Shown piece by piece: positions 18,741 to 28,843 of a DNA stretch of 64,000 nucleotides (position 1 is its first letter; the number at the start of each line of letters is the position of its first letter). The notes under the pieces were generated by a model. The model saw nothing but the letters and a program-made list of their open reading frames with translations, did no database searches and had not been told where the DNA came from. Location: assembly GCF_040717445.1 (NCBI RefSeq), contig NZ_JBFEFL010000001.1, forward strand, positions 1,870,001 to 1,934,000, read 5' to 3'. This DNA is from Qipengyuania sp. JC766 (GTDB lineage: Bacteria; Pseudomonadota; Alphaproteobacteria; Sphingomonadales; Sphingomonadaceae). Made by a program: the position numbers and the translations under genes.

Positions 18741-21437
18741 TCAATCGAGATTGGGGCGCAGCCACCGTTCGGCCTGCTCCACGCTCACGCCCCGGCGCGC
18801 GGCGTAGTCTTCCAGCTGGTCGCGCCCGATCGTCGCCACGCCGAAATAGGAGCTTTCCGGATGGCCGAAATAGAGGCCGCTCACCGCCGCGGTCGGCAGC
18901 ATGGCGAAGCTTTCGGTAAGGCTCAGTCCGGTATTCGTTTCCGCGTCCAGCATCTCGAACAGCATCGGCTTCAGGCTGTGGTCCGGGCACGCCGGATAGC
19001 CGGGCGCCGGGCGAATGCCGCGATACTGTTCCTTGATCAGCGCCTCGTTGGTGAACTGCTCGTCCGGCGCATAGCCCCACAGATCGGTGCGGACATGCTT
19101 GTGCAACGCTTCCGCAAAGGCTTCCGCAAAGCGGTCCGCCAGCGATTTCAGCATGATGTCCGAATAATCGTCGTTCGCCGCCTGGAAGCGCTTCGACGGC
19201 TCCTCGATCCCGTGGATGCCGACGGCGAAACCGCCCATCCAGTCGCCCGCCGTGTCGACGAAATCCGCGAGGCAGAAATTCGCCCGGTCGCGGCTCTTGC
19301 CCACCTGCTGGCGCAGCATCGGCAGGCGCGCGCTTTCCTCGTTCGTCCGGTCGAGGTCGGGAACGGTCCCGCGGGTGCTGTGCGCACCGTCGGCGCTGAC
19401 CGTGTCGTGGCGGTGGCGGTGGTGGACGACGATATCGTCCCCGTCGCGGTGGCACGGCCACAGGCCGGCAACGCCGCGCGCCGTCAGCCATTTTTCCTCG
19501 ACGATCCGGTCGAGCATCGCCTGCGCATCGGCCCACAGGCTGCGCGCGCTTTCGCCGACGACCTCGTCTTCCAGTATGGCCGGATAATTGCCGTGCAGTT
19601 CCCAGGCGCGGAAGAACGGCGTCCAGTCGATGTATTCGCGCAAATCCGCCAGCGACCAGTTGTCGAACACGTGCAGTCCGGGCTTCGCCGGTGCGGCCGG
19701 CTTCTGGCCGAAGTCCATGACGCTGGCATTGGCGCGCGCATCGGCTAGCGAAATCAGCTTGCTCGCCCCGCGCCCCGCCCGCTTTTCCCGGACGGTCTCG
19801 TAATCGTCCGCGACTTCGCCGACATAGGCATCGCGCTGCGTTCCGGACAGGAGCTTGCTGGCGACGCCGACGGCGCGGCTGGCATCGAGGACATGGACCA
19901 CCGGGCCGTCATAGGCGGGGTCGATCTTCAACGCCGTGTGGACCTTGCTGGTGGTCGCGCCGCCGATCAGCAGCGGCATGGTGAGGCCCGCGGCCTGCAT
20001 TTCCTCCGCCACCGTCACCATCTCGTCCAGCGAGGGCGTGATGAGGCCTGACAGCCCGATCAGGTCGGCATCGTTCTCGTTCGCGGCTTCGAGGATGTCC
20101 GACCACGGGACCATGACGCCCAGGTCGATCACTTCATACCCGTTGCACTGCAGGACCACGCCGACGATGTTCTTGCCGATATCGTGAACGTCGCCCTTCA
20201 CGGTCGCCATCACGATCGTGCCCTTGCCTTTCGCGTTCTCGTCCTTCTCCTCCTCGATATAGGGGAAGAGGTGGGCGACCGCCTTTTTCATCACGCGGGC
20301 GGACTTGACCACTTGCGGCAGGAACATCTTGCCGCTGCCGAACAGGTCGCCGACCACGTTCATGCCATCCATCAGCGGGCCTTCGATCACCTCGATCGGC
20401 TTGCCGCCGCGCGCCTTCACCGCAAGGCGCATTTCCTCGGTATCGGCGACGATATGCGCGTCGATGCCTTTGACCAGCGCGTGTTCCACCCGCTTCTCGA
20501 CCGGGTATTCGCGCCACTCGGCGGCTTCCTTCTCGGTCCTGGCGTCCTTGCCCTTGTAGCTTTCGGCCAGCGCGATGAGGTTCTCGGTCGCGTCCTCGCT
20601 ATTGGCAGGCGTGCGGTTGAGGATCACGTCCTCGCACGCCTCGCGCAGTTCCGGGTCGATATCGTCGTAGATGTCGAGCTGGCCGGCATTGACGATCGCC
20701 ATGTCGAGCCCGGCGGGGATCGCGTGGTAGAGGAAGACCGAATGCATCGCCCGGCGCACCGGTTCGTTGCCGCGGAAGCTGAAGGACAGGTTCGACAGCC
20801 CGCCGGAGAAATGCACGTGCGGGCAGCTCTTCGAAAGGTGCCGCACCGCCTCGATGAAATCGACGCCGTAGGTCGCGTGTTCCTCGATCCCCGTCGCCAC
20901 CGCGAAGATGTTGGGATCGAAGATGATGTCCTCTGGCGGGAAACCGTCCTCGGTCAGCAGCTTGTAGGCGCGCTCGCAGATCTCGATCTTGCGCTCCTTC
21001 GTGTCAGCCTGCCCGTCCTCGTCGAAGGCCATGACCACCACCGCCGCGCCGTAGGCCCTGCACTTGCGCGCGTTTTCGAGGAATTCCTCGACGCCTTCCT
21101 TCATGCTGATCGAATTGACGATCGGCTTGCCGGAGACGCATTTCAGCCCGGCCTCGATCACCGCCCACTTGGAACTGTCGATCATCACCGGGACCCGCGC
21201 GATGTCGGGCTCGGCCGCCATCAGCTTCAGGAATTTGACCATCGCCGCTTCGGAATCGAGCAGGCCCTCGTCCATGTTGACGTCGATCACCTGCGCACCG
21301 TTCTCCACCTGGTCGCGCGCGACCTCGATGGCGGTCTCGTAATCCTCGTTCATGATCAGCTTCTTGAAGCGCGCCGATCCGGTGACGTTGGTGCGCTCGC
21401 CGATATTGACGAAACTGGAGGAAGCGTTGGCAGTCAT
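18741..21437 (-). CDS. metH: Methionine synthase, folate/cobalamin/activation part (MetH2)
   Basis: 898 residues carrying the C-terminal three modules of cobalamin-dependent methionine synthase: methyl-THF (pterin) binding from residue 1 ([13 protein letters not shown]), the cobalamin cap and B12 domain with D-V-H-D-I-G (axial His 418), and the SAM-binding activation domain with [12 protein letters not shown]. The homocysteine-binding module is the separate upstream gene, 19 bp away. An insert rich in His/Arg (near VVHHRHRHD) interrupts the activation domain where most enzymes have a short loop. The two products must work together; split metH is known in alphaproteobacteria. Confidence 0.94.
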   Translation of the reverse strand: MTANASSSFVNIGERTNVTGSARFKKLIMNEDYETAIEVARDQVENGAQVIDVNMDEGLLDSEAAMVKFLKLMAAEPDIARVPVMIDSSKWAVIEAGLKCVSGKPIVNSISMKEGVEEFLENARKCRAYGAAVVVMAFDEDGQADTKERKIEICERAYKLLTEDGFPPEDIIFDPNIFAVATGIEEHATYGVDFIEAVRHLSKSCPHVHFSGGLSNLSFSFRGNEPVRRAMHSVFLYHAIPAGLDMAIVNAGQLDIYDDIDPELREACEDVILNRTPANSEDATENLIALAESYKGKDARTEKEAAEWREYPVEKRVEHALVKGIDAHIVADTEEMRLAVKARGGKPIEVIEGPLMDGMNVVGDLFGSGKMFLPQVVKSARVMKKAVAHLFPYIEEEKDENAKGKGTIVMATVKGDVHDIGKNIVGVVLQCNGYEVIDLGVMVPWSDILEAANENDADLIGLSGLITPSLDEMVTVAEEMQAAGLTMPLLIGGATTSKVHTALKIDPAYDGPVVHVLDASRAVGVASKLLSGTQRDAYVGEVADDYETVREKRAGRGASKLISLADARANASVMDFGQKPAAPAKPGLHVFDNWSLADLREYIDWTPFFRAWELHGNYPAILEDEVVGESARSLWADAQAMLDRIVEEKWLTARGVAGLWPCHRDGDDIVVHHRHRHDTVSADGAHSTRGTVPDLDRTNEESARLPMLRQQVGKSRDRANFCLADFVDTAGDWMGGFAVGIHGIEEPSKRFQAANDDYSDIMLKSLADRFAEAFAEALHKHVRTDLWGYAPDEQFTNEALIKEQYRGIRPAPGYPACPDHSLKPMLFEMLDAETNTGLSLTESFAMLPTAAVSGLYFGHPESSYFGVATIGRDQLEDYAARRGVSVEQAERWLRPNLD

Positions 21438-21456
21438 GTCAGGGGTGCGATCGATC

Positions 21457-22515
21457 TCAGGCGGCCATCGTGAAAGGTTCGAGACCGGCGAGCCGTGTCC
21501 GCCGATCCAGTTCGGGTATCGCGCGCGGCTGCGCCTTTTCGGCCGCCTTCGCGATCGCCGCGATATGGGCCGGCGTGGTGCCGCAGCAGCCGCCGACGAT
21601 GTTGACGAGGTTTTCGCGGAACCAGACGTTCACCAGTTCGGCGGTTTCCTCCGCTTCCTGGTCGTATTCGCCCAGATCGTTGGGCAGGCCCGCATTGGGA
21701 TAGGCGATGATCAACGTGTCCGCCAGCTTGGCCAGCGCGGCGAGGTGCGGGCGCAGCTTGTCCGCGCCGAAGGAGCAGTTGACGCCGACCGCGATCGGAT
21801 CGGCATGGCGCACCGCGTGCCAGAACGCCTCGACCGTATGGCCCGACAGGTTGCGGCCGGCATTGTCGGTCACGGTGAAGCTGAGCATGATCGGCACTTC
21901 GCGTCCCGCCGCGGCGGCAGCCTGCTGCGCCGCCATCGCCGCGACCTTGGCGTTCAGCGTGTCGAAGATCGTCTCGATGAGGATGAAGTCCACTCCGCCC
22001 TCGATCAGTGCGTCGCACTGCTCGCGATAGACGCCGAGCATCTGGTCGAAATCAACCTCGCGATAGCCCGGATCCTCGACATCGGGGCTGAGCGAAAGCG
22101 TCTTGTTGGTCGGGCCGATCGCGCCCGCGACGAAACGGCGCCTGCCGTCCTTCGCCTGCGCGGCGTCCGCGGCTTCGCGCGCGACCTTCGCGCCGGCAAG
22201 GTTCACTTCGCGCACCAAGTGCTCGCACCCGTAATCGGCCAGTGCGATGCTGGTCGAACTGAAGGTATTGGTCTCGACCATGTCCGCGCCCGCATCCAGA
22301 TAGTCCGCGTGGATGGCGCGGATCACATCGGGCCGGGTCAGGTTGAGCAGGTCGTTATTGCCCTTCTGGTCCGCCTTGAGGTCGAGCTCGCCGCGATAGT
22401 CGGATTCCTGCAGCTTCCGGTTCTGGATGCCGGTGCCGTAGCCTCCGTCGAACACGAGGACGCGTTTCGATGCGGCCTTGCGCAGGGCGGCGGCGGCGCT
22501 TTCGATCCCGCTCAT
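21457..22515 (-). CDS. metH: Methionine synthase, homocysteine-binding part (MetH1)
   Basis: 352-residue homocysteine S-methyltransferase domain. Zinc-binding cysteines are in GVNCSFG and the paired [29 protein letters not shown] and GPTNKTLS correspond to the N-terminal module of full-length MetH. Start at 22515 ([11 protein letters not shown]), overlapping the metF stop by four bases (ATGA). It supplies the homocysteine site that the 898-residue downstream protein lacks. Confidence 0.93.
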   Translation of the reverse strand: MSGIESAAAALRKAASKRVLVFDGGYGTGIQNRKLQESDYRGELDLKADQKGNNDLLNLTRPDVIRAIHADYLDAGADMVETNTFSSTSIALADYGCEHLVREVNLAGAKVAREAADAAQAKDGRRRFVAGAIGPTNKTLSLSPDVEDPGYREVDFDQMLGVYREQCDALIEGGVDFILIETIFDTLNAKVAAMAAQQAAAAAGREVPIMLSFTVTDNAGRNLSGHTVEAFWHAVRHADPIAVGVNCSFGADKLRPHLAALAKLADTLIIAYPNAGLPNDLGEYDQEAEETAELVNVWFRENLVNIVGGCCGTTPAHIAAIAKAAEKAQPRAIPELDRRTRLAGLEPFTMAA

Positions 22516-23459
22516 GCCGCGTCCCCTTGCGCTTTGGCGCGCAGGCCGAGCAGGTGGCAGATCGCGTAGGCGAGGTCCGCGCGGTTGAGCGTGTAGAAAT
22601 GGAACTGGCGCACGCCGCCTGCATAGAGCCGGCGGCACAGTTCCGCGGCCACCGTCGCGGCGACCAGCTGGCGGGCGGCCGGGCGCGCGTCGAGCCCATC
22701 GAACAGGCCGTCCATCCAGTCCGGAATGACCGCGCCGCACAGGCCGGCGAACTTGCGCGCCTGCGCCACATTGGTGACCGGCAGGATGCCGGGGACGATC
22801 GGCGCATCAATGCCGCAGGCCTTCGCCTGCGCATCGAATTCGAAGAAGGTTTCGGGCGCGAAGAAAAACTGCGTGATGGCGCGCGTGGCACCGGCGTCGA
22901 TCTTGCGCTTCAAATTGTCGAGGTCGGATTCGGGGCAATCCGCGTCGGGATGGGTTTCCGGATAGGCGGCGACCGAAATCTCGAAATCGGCCACTTCCTT
23001 CAGGCCGCGGACCAGTTCTTCCGCGCTGGCATAGCCTTCGGGATGCGGGGTGAAGGGCGCGCCGGGTTCGCCGGCATCGCCGCGCAGCGCCACGATGTGC
23101 CGCACGCCCGCTTCCCAGTACTGCTCGGCGATCTTCTGCGTTTCCGCGCGGGTCGCATCGACGCAGGTCAGGTGGGCAGCCGCGGGGATCCCCGCTTCCG
23201 CGATGATGCGCGCCACGGTCGCGTGCGTGCGCTCGCGGGTCGATCCGCCCGCGCCGTAGGTGACGGAGACGAACTTGGGTGCGAGCGGCTTCAGTTCCTG
23301 CACCGCGTCCCACAATTGCGCTTCCATCTTCTCGCTCTTGGGCGGGAAGAATTCGAAGCTGACTTCGCAATCGCCGGGCAGGCCGGAAAAGAGCGGGGTA
23401 TCGTGGGCCGTGCGCTTTTCCTGCACCGGATCGAGTTGCACAGGGCTGGATGCGTTCAT
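22512..23459 (-). CDS. metF: 5,10-methylenetetrahydrofolate reductase
   Basis: 315-residue FAD enzyme reducing methylene-THF to methyl-THF for methionine synthase. Typical motifs: EVSFEFFPPK with the catalytic Glu, FVSVTYGAGGST, AHLTCVDATR, and the ITQFFF segment. The N-terminal ~25 residues are a variable extension. It is the second gene of the leftward operon, overlapping the regulator gene upstream and metH1 downstream by four bases each. Confidence 0.96.
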   Translation of the reverse strand: MNASSPVQLDPVQEKRTAHDTPLFSGLPGDCEVSFEFFPPKSEKMEAQLWDAVQELKPLAPKFVSVTYGAGGSTRERTHATVARIIAEAGIPAAAHLTCVDATRAETQKIAEQYWEAGVRHIVALRGDAGEPGAPFTPHPEGYASAEELVRGLKEVADFEISVAAYPETHPDADCPESDLDNLKRKIDAGATRAITQFFFAPETFFEFDAQAKACGIDAPIVPGILPVTNVAQARKFAGLCGAVIPDWMDGLFDGLDARPAARQLVAATVAAELCRRLYAGGVRQFHFYTLNRADLAYAICHLLGLRAKAQGDAA

Positions 23460-24442
23460 CGAATTGCCTTCCTTGACGGCGTTGCGGCCAGTCCGCCCTG
23501 GCGGGTGCCGAGCCAGATCTTCACGACCAGCTCCCCGTCCTCGAGCGCGATCGGACTGGATGGCGAATATCCTGCTTCGGACAGCAGCGTGCGCATCGCG
23601 CCGTCGGTGAAGCCGAGGCGGGCATGGGCGAAACGCTCGCGCAGTTCTTCCCGGTCGTGCGCGGCGAAGTCCACGATGGCAATCCGCCCGCCCCCGCGCG
23701 TGACGCGCGCCGCCTCCGTCAGCACGACGGACGGATCGGCGGCGAAATGCAGCACCTGGTGCAGCAGCACCGTGTCGAACGAACCGGCGGGGAACGGCAG
23801 GGCCGAGAAGTCCCCCTGCACGAGGTCCACCGCGCCCGCCGGCAGATTCTGGAGATTGGCCCGCGCCACGCGCAGCATGTCGAGGCTCTTGTCGAGCGCG
23901 ACGACCTCGTCCGCCTGCTCCGCGAAGATTTCCGCCATGCGGCCGGTCCCGGTGCCAATGTCGAGCATCCGTCCGATCGATTCTTCGCCGATGGCGGCGG
24001 CGAGGCTTTCCTCGACCTGCGGGTCCGGGCTGTGCAGCTTGCGCAGTTCGTCCCAGTCCTCGGCATGGCGGGCGAAATAGGCTTCGGCGCTGGATTCGCG
24101 GGCCGAGCGGATGTTGGCCAGATGGCGGCGGTCCTCGTCGCAGGCCTCACGGAACTCGGCGTCCTCCTGCTCCGCGATGGCCAGCAGCCGCGCGATCGCC
24201 TCGTCCGTGGCATTGCCCCGTTCGCGCCCGATGGTCGCACGCAGGAAGACCCAGCTCCCCTCGCGGTGGCGCTGCGCGAGCCCGGCATCGCACAGAATCC
24301 CGACATGCCGCGATACCCGCGGCTGGCTCTGTCCCAGCACCTGCGCCAGTTCGCCTACGGCCAGCTCCATGGCAGCCAGCAGCCGCATGATCCGCAGCCG
24401 GGTAGGGTCGGCCAGTGCCCGCATGATCGTCTCGATGCGCAT
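23456..24442 (-). CDS. ArsR-family regulator fused to a methyltransferase domain (SahR-like)
   Basis: 328 residues. Residues 1-90 form an ArsR winged helix (ALADPTRLRIMRLL, then the recognition helix in GQSQPRVSRHVGIL). Residues ~140-328 are a class I SAM methyltransferase fold: motif I LDIGTGTGRMAE, VALDKS, and QGDFSALPFP. The start at 24442 (MRIETIMRAL) is typical; an upstream extension would run through the operator. Heading metF-metH1-metH2 suggests SahR, the ArsR repressor of SAM-cycle genes that senses S-adenosylhomocysteine; the methyltransferase fold is a plausible ligand pocket for it. The SahR identity is inference from context. Confidence 0.82.
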   Translation of the reverse strand: MRIETIMRALADPTRLRIMRLLAAMELAVGELAQVLGQSQPRVSRHVGILCDAGLAQRHREGSWVFLRATIGRERGNATDEAIARLLAIAEQEDAEFREACDEDRRHLANIRSARESSAEAYFARHAEDWDELRKLHSPDPQVEESLAAAIGEESIGRMLDIGTGTGRMAEIFAEQADEVVALDKSLDMLRVARANLQNLPAGAVDLVQGDFSALPFPAGSFDTVLLHQVLHFAADPSVVLTEAARVTRGGGRIAIVDFAAHDREELRERFAHARLGFTDGAMRTLLSEAGYSPSSPIALEDGELVVKIWLGTRQGGLAATPSRKAIR

Positions 24443-24452
24443 ATCGCGATGG

Positions 24453-24474
24453 CATATAAAGATATTGTTATATG
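24453..24474. promoter_or_regulatory. 22-bp palindromic operator of the met operon
   Basis: The sequence CATATAA-8 nt-TTATATG is a near-perfect palindrome: 18 of 22 positions are symmetric. It sits 10 bp upstream of the regulator's ATG, within the only AT-rich patch of the region. Position and symmetry fit the binding site of the ArsR-type repressor encoded immediately downstream, giving autoregulation of the met operon. It is also about 90 bp from the start of the divergent membrane-protein gene at 24564, so it could influence that promoter too. Confidence 0.75.
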
Positions 24475-24563
24475 TGCAAGCGGCATGAGGCCGCATATGC
24501 GTCAAATTGCTTGCCTTTGCCGACCCCGCCCCTACCATCCGGCCCATCGGGACGGTATGGACG

Positions 24564-25172
24564 ATGAGCAGCGAGAACGAAGACATAGCCAGGCTGCGCG
24601 CCGAACTGCTCCAGTTCGTGCTCGACGAGTTCCGACTGGCCGCAACGGACGGGGAAGCAGCCCCCGCTCTGGCCCGGTTCCGCGAAGCCTTCGCCGAGGA
24701 CGTCCGCTCGATCGTGCGTGAGACGCTGCGCGCAGAGATGCCGCACTACCGCACCGTCAGCCTCTCCGACGAGGACGTCGGTCGCGTGGCGGCCGCACTC
24801 GGTGCGCTCCATTATTCGGATGAGCCAGAGCGCGGTCGTCCGGCTGCAGCATCGGAAACCCCGATCGAGGACGCGCCTCGCGCGAGCCGCAGGTCCGGGA
24901 TCATCGGCAATGCGCAGGAGCGCCGGGACGAGAGGACGTCGTCGACCGAACTGTGGCTGAAGGGCCTTGCGGCGCTTCTCCTGACCGTCGCGGCGGGCGC
25001 GATGGTCTACTATTTCCTGATCCAGCCTCAGGACGAACCGGACGTCGTGAGGACAGCCGAACCCATCGAGACCGCCACTCCGGGCCTCGACAAGGGAGGG
25101 CCCGACCAGCCGACCTCCGAACCGAACGAAGTCCCTGCCCCCGCGCCGACCTCGACGAGCCAGGCGAACTGA
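24564..25172 (+). CDS. Single-pass membrane protein, first gene of GTPase-SEDS-PBP operon
   Basis: 202 residues from the ATG at 24564 (MSSENEDIARL); an earlier in-frame ATG at 24507 lies near the divergent promoter and is less likely. Residues 1-90 are acidic and helical, possibly coiled-coil (AEDVRSIVRETL). A Pro/Arg-rich linker follows. One membrane helix is at about residues 132-152 (AALLLTVAAGAMVYYFLI), then a Pro/Thr-rich tail of about 45 residues, so the N-terminus is probably cytoplasmic and the tail periplasmic. No family recognised. Ten bases separate it from the next gene. Confidence 0.75.
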   Translation: MSSENEDIARLRAELLQFVLDEFRLAATDGEAAPALARFREAFAEDVRSIVRETLRAEMPHYRTVSLSDEDVGRVAAALGALHYSDEPERGRPAAASETPIEDAPRASRRSGIIGNAQERRDERTSSTELWLKGLAALLLTVAAGAMVYYFLIQPQDEPDVVRTAEPIETATPGLDKGGPDQPTSEPNEVPAPAPTSTSQAN

Positions 25173-25182
25173 CCGCACGCGG

Positions 25183-26715
25183 ATGTTGCTTCCTGCCTTC
25201 CATTTCGGCCCCAGCCAAGGCGCACGCAGCAGCCGGATCCTGGCCTCGTCCCGGAACCTGGACGCCTTCCCCGATATCGAGGCCCGCGTCCTCTCGGACA
25301 TCCCGCTGGCCGTGGCGGCCTGGCTCGAGCAGCGAGAGGAGGATGAGCTGTACGCCTGCCTCCCGCTGACCCGCCAGTCGAGCGGCGGGCGCGTCCTGCT
25401 GCGCGCGCGATACCTGCGCCAGATCGGCGGCGAACCATACGGCCTGGCGAGCGGCCTCTACCTCGGCCCAGAGGCATTGCGCGCCCTTGGCGGCCATGCA
25501 GAGCGGATTGCGCACCTCCTTCCGGACCCGGAAAGCGAGTCCGCTGCAGCCGCTGAACCCTTCGCCGTGGACCCGGCCAGCGATCCGGTTCCTGCCGACC
25601 CTGTCGAAACGGGCCTCGAATGGTCCGATCTCGCGATCCGGATAGAAGACGGGACCGAGCCCTTGGCCGTGACGCGGGAAGTCCTGGCGGGCATGCGCCA
25701 TCCCGAACAGGCCCGGCGCGTCATTGGGTGGTGTAGCTCCGCCCGGTTCCCCCGGCTCGGCTCGATCGATCCGGACGCCGCGTTTCAGCTGGTCGTGAGC
25801 GCCCACTCCTATCCGGCCGGCCAGCGGCGCGAAGCCCTATGGAACGACGGATATCGCGGATCGGTGCATTCGCCACCACCGTCATGGGACGCCTGGACGA
25901 AGATACGCACCCTGCTTGCAGCCGACCCCTACCTGCGGGAAGCGAACGGCTGGGCGCTCAACTTCGCGTCCCTTCCCCCCGAACGGATCGCAGGCGCACT
26001 GCTCGACCGTCACGCTGCAAGGATCGCACAGGACCCGCGCGCCTATCTCGGCACGCTCCTCCGGTTCAGCGATGCGCAGCTGGTCGATTCATCGCGGTCG
26101 CGTATTGCGGACCGGATCGAAAAGGGTGACGAGGCCTCCCGCGGTGCCCTGCTCGCAGCCTTGCTGGAGCTCGACGCGGACACCAGCGCCCGTCTCGAAG
26201 TCGACGGCCTGTTCCTGAACCGGCCGGAACTCGCACAGTTCCTGCCCCGGGAGGCGTTCCGCGCAGTTCTTGCGAAGGCGAACTGGTTGCGCGGTCCCGC
26301 CCGCTCGAAACGCCATCTGAGAGATCTCAGGCAGGATCAGCTGCTGGACGCGATCGATCACGCCCTCGTGCAAATGCAACGCGGCGAACCCGGCATGGAA
26401 AGCGCGTTCGACGAACTGGTCGAGGAATTCTTCCGTCCGGAACGGTCCGGAGTGCGCGCATCCACCGAAGCCGGCGCGTTCGCGGACGCCGTTTCGCGCC
26501 TTGGGATCGAAACCGTCATACCCTGGCGTTATCAGCCCGAATTCTACGCCTGGCAGCGGGAGGCACCGGCGACCAGGCAGGCCTGGAAGGCGACGCTCTC
26601 CACGCTGAAGGTCCCGCATCGGCTGTCCGCGCGTCCCGCCGATCTGGCGACCCTCACGAGCGCCCTTTGCGAGGTCAACGCGTCCCGGACCGGCCAGCGG
26701 GGGGCAATCGCATGA
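25183..26715 (+). CDS. Possible GTPase-associated protein 1 (GAP1)-like protein
   Basis: 510 residues, soluble, no signal peptide. Residues 1-110 (FGPSQGARSSRILASSRNL, then RQSSGGRVLLRARYL and LASGLYLG) resemble in pattern the N-terminal domain of the GAP1 proteins predicted to accompany GTPases in bacterial conflict systems; that match is from memory and weak. Residues ~140-510 are helical with many charged residues and may be a repeat-like scaffold (LLAALLELDADTSARLEVDGLF, FDELVEEFFRPE). Its stop overlaps the GTPase start by four bases (ATGA), which argues strongly for a functional pair. Confidence 0.7.
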   Translation: MLLPAFHFGPSQGARSSRILASSRNLDAFPDIEARVLSDIPLAVAAWLEQREEDELYACLPLTRQSSGGRVLLRARYLRQIGGEPYGLASGLYLGPEALRALGGHAERIAHLLPDPESESAAAAEPFAVDPASDPVPADPVETGLEWSDLAIRIEDGTEPLAVTREVLAGMRHPEQARRVIGWCSSARFPRLGSIDPDAAFQLVVSAHSYPAGQRREALWNDGYRGSVHSPPPSWDAWTKIRTLLAADPYLREANGWALNFASLPPERIAGALLDRHAARIAQDPRAYLGTLLRFSDAQLVDSSRSRIADRIEKGDEASRGALLAALLELDADTSARLEVDGLFLNRPELAQFLPREAFRAVLAKANWLRGPARSKRHLRDLRQDQLLDAIDHALVQMQRGEPGMESAFDELVEEFFRPERSGVRASTEAGAFADAVSRLGIETVIPWRYQPEFYAWQREAPATRQAWKATLSTLKVPHRLSARPADLATLTSALCEVNASRTGQRGAIA

Positions 26716-28115
26716 GCGATACTTGCGACGGCTGCGGCGAGCCCCTGACGGACGGCCGGTGCACGAACCCGGAATGCCTTCATTTTGTCCCTCTCGAGGA
26801 AGCGCGCTCGACTGCGACGGGTACCCGGTTCGAGGATGACGATCTCGAACGGATCTATCGCCGCTGGAGCGCGTGGAAACGGAACCCGGACCAGGTCGAA
26901 TTCGTCACCGTGTTCGGCTTCCCGACCGCCGGCAAGACGTGGCTCACCGCACGATTGCTGGAGAAGCTTCCCGAAAGGGGATGGGACCGCACGATCGACC
27001 CGATCCTCGGCTCGGCCAACCTCTACGACTACATCACGGCCTATCGCTCGATCGGTCAGACTCGCAATCTTCTGGTCCACGCGGTCGTGCCGCAGGGCTC
27101 GGGCGATGAAAAACATATCGAGCTCGTCGACATACCGGGCGAATTCGTTCGCCGGCTGGTGGAAGAACCGCGCGCTGCGCCTCCGCTGTCGCTGATTGCC
27201 GCGCTCGCCATGTCGGACCGGGTGATCATTGCTGTGCCGAGCGACGTGTGCGTTCTGGGTTCGCTCGTCGCCGCCGGCATTCAGGACAATCCGAAAGGCC
27301 GCGACCGCCAATCGATCGTGGAGGAGATCGAACGTCGCGACGACCTCGATCTCGACAGGAGACGCGCGGAACTGGCCGAACGCATCGCGGAACTGCGCAA
27401 GGGCGACGCGTTGGAGGGCGAGGAATATTCCGCGGCGTGGAAGGAGTACGAGGATGTCTCGGTCCAGCTGGTCGAGAAGATAGTCCTCTACGAACACGCG
27501 CGCCTGCTCCAGTTCGCGGACCGGATGAACGACGTCTTCGGACAGGTTGCCCATGTGCTCGATCGCTTCGGCAGGGACGGGCTCTTCGACGAGAAGACCG
27601 ATCCCGACACCTGGCTTCGCGACTTCGATCCTCTCGACGCGCTGAAATTGCCGCCGATATCGAGCACCTCCTTCGCCGCCCTGACCAAGGCCGACCGGGT
27701 GGTTCCACTGCTGACCGATGCGCTGGGTGGCTTGCCGCAATGCGAGGAGTGGCGGGACCTGCCCGAGCGAAAGGTCTTCTACGACAGGCTGTGCGAAGCG
27801 GGGTGGAACGACACGCTGGGCGCGCGAGTCGGCGACCCGCGCCTGGTCGTATCGCTGCTCAATCCGAAACTGCTCAACCGGTTCGACCGCTGGCTGCCGC
27901 GCATGCAGTACGAGTGGGCAAGCGCTGACTGGGAATCGGGCGACTGGGCGATCGAGATGGACATGAGCCATCCCGACGCCGGCGTCGATCGCCTGTGCGA
28001 CTGGTTGCTTGGCGACCAGTCCATCCCGAAGGCGCCCTGGGCCATCCACGACCAGCTGGCGCGCATCAGGGCGGGTATCGAGGGCCGCGATCGGCAGGGC
28101 AGGCCGAGGCGATGA
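26712..28115 (+). CDS. Zinc-ribbon P-loop GTPase-like protein
   Basis: 467 residues. A four-cysteine zinc ribbon opens the protein (Cys 5, 8, 17, 22). The GTPase core follows: Walker A GFPTAGKT at 69-76, a DIPG switch-II/G3 motif at 140-143 (LVDIPGEF), and TKAD at 325-328 as the NKxD-type G4 motif. Between G3 and G4 is a long charged helical insert (about residues 195-265), probably coiled coil. I infer GTP binding; the arrangement recalls the GTPases described beside GAP1 proteins in predicted conflict systems. No membrane segment, so it acts in the cytoplasm. Overlaps both neighbours by four bases. Confidence 0.8.
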   Translation: MSDTCDGCGEPLTDGRCTNPECLHFVPLEEARSTATGTRFEDDDLERIYRRWSAWKRNPDQVEFVTVFGFPTAGKTWLTARLLEKLPERGWDRTIDPILGSANLYDYITAYRSIGQTRNLLVHAVVPQGSGDEKHIELVDIPGEFVRRLVEEPRAAPPLSLIAALAMSDRVIIAVPSDVCVLGSLVAAGIQDNPKGRDRQSIVEEIERRDDLDLDRRRAELAERIAELRKGDALEGEEYSAAWKEYEDVSVQLVEKIVLYEHARLLQFADRMNDVFGQVAHVLDRFGRDGLFDEKTDPDTWLRDFDPLDALKLPPISSTSFAALTKADRVVPLLTDALGGLPQCEEWRDLPERKVFYDRLCEAGWNDTLGARVGDPRLVVSLLNPKLLNRFDRWLPRMQYEWASADWESGDWAIEMDMSHPDAGVDRLCDWLLGDQSIPKAPWAIHDQLARIRAGIEGRDRQGRPRR

Positions 28116-28828
28116 CCGGGAAGCTGCCCCTGCCACGCCCCCTCAAGGGCTACCATGTCGAACGCTTCAAGTACGACCTCATCACGGTACGCTGGCGATA
28201 CGTGACCTCAATGGTCATAGGCGGACTGGCGCTAATGCTGATCCTGTTCGCAGGGCTTCATCTGGTCGGTGTGTCCACACCGCAATATCCGGCGATAGCA
28301 GACCCCGACCAGGCTTTGCCGGAAGAGGTCTGGCCGAGCTACGACGACACCCTGCGGTCGGCGCTGTTCGAAGAAGACGGCATCGCCGAGACGCTCAATC
28401 AGGACGATCTGCGCAATCGCCTTGCCGAGATTGGCACCAACAATCGCCTGATCGCCGCCGGCAGGCCGCCGCGACGGCTGGCGTCGGAAACGGACGCGCC
28501 TGAACTGTCCGTCGATGCTTCCGCCAATATCGAAGCCTATCGAGACTGGGCATCCTCGAAGGGCTGCATGCTGGGGGGATGGGAGGGAGAGGCACGCCGG
28601 CAGGTGGCTGCTCTCGTCCGCAACGGAGTGTGGAACTGCAGCGACGCGCAGCGCTGGATAGCGAGCTGGCCGATGGTCGAAACAATGGGGACGCTGGGCG
28701 GCGGGGTCGTGACGGTCGCGCTACTGGCCGCACTGCTGTTCGTCGCCATCCTGCTGGTGCGGCGGATGTGGCGGCTCGAACTGTTGCGACGGCTCAATGC
28801 GGCGCTTTACGGAAGCTGGGCGGGCTGA
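28112..28828 (+). CDS. Two-pass membrane protein with periplasmic domain
   Basis: 238 residues from the ATG at 28112 (MTGKLPLPRPL), overlapping the GTPase stop (ATGA). Membrane helices at about residues 31-53 and 190-213 flank a ~135-residue domain that should be periplasmic; this carries two cysteines (GCMLGG and WNCSDA) that could form a disulfide. Short basic cytoplasmic ends (HVERFKYD and RRMWRLELLRRL). No recognised family. Its place between the cytoplasmic GTPase and the envelope enzymes suggests a transmembrane coupling role; that is inference. Confidence 0.75.
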   Translation: MTGKLPLPRPLKGYHVERFKYDLITVRWRYVTSMVIGGLALMLILFAGLHLVGVSTPQYPAIADPDQALPEEVWPSYDDTLRSALFEEDGIAETLNQDDLRNRLAEIGTNNRLIAAGRPPRRLASETDAPELSVDASANIEAYRDWASSKGCMLGGWEGEARRQVAALVRNGVWNCSDAQRWIASWPMVETMGTLGGGVVTVALLAALLFVAILLVRRMWRLELLRRLNAALYGSWAG

Positions 28829-28843
28829 GGCGCGATCCGCGCG

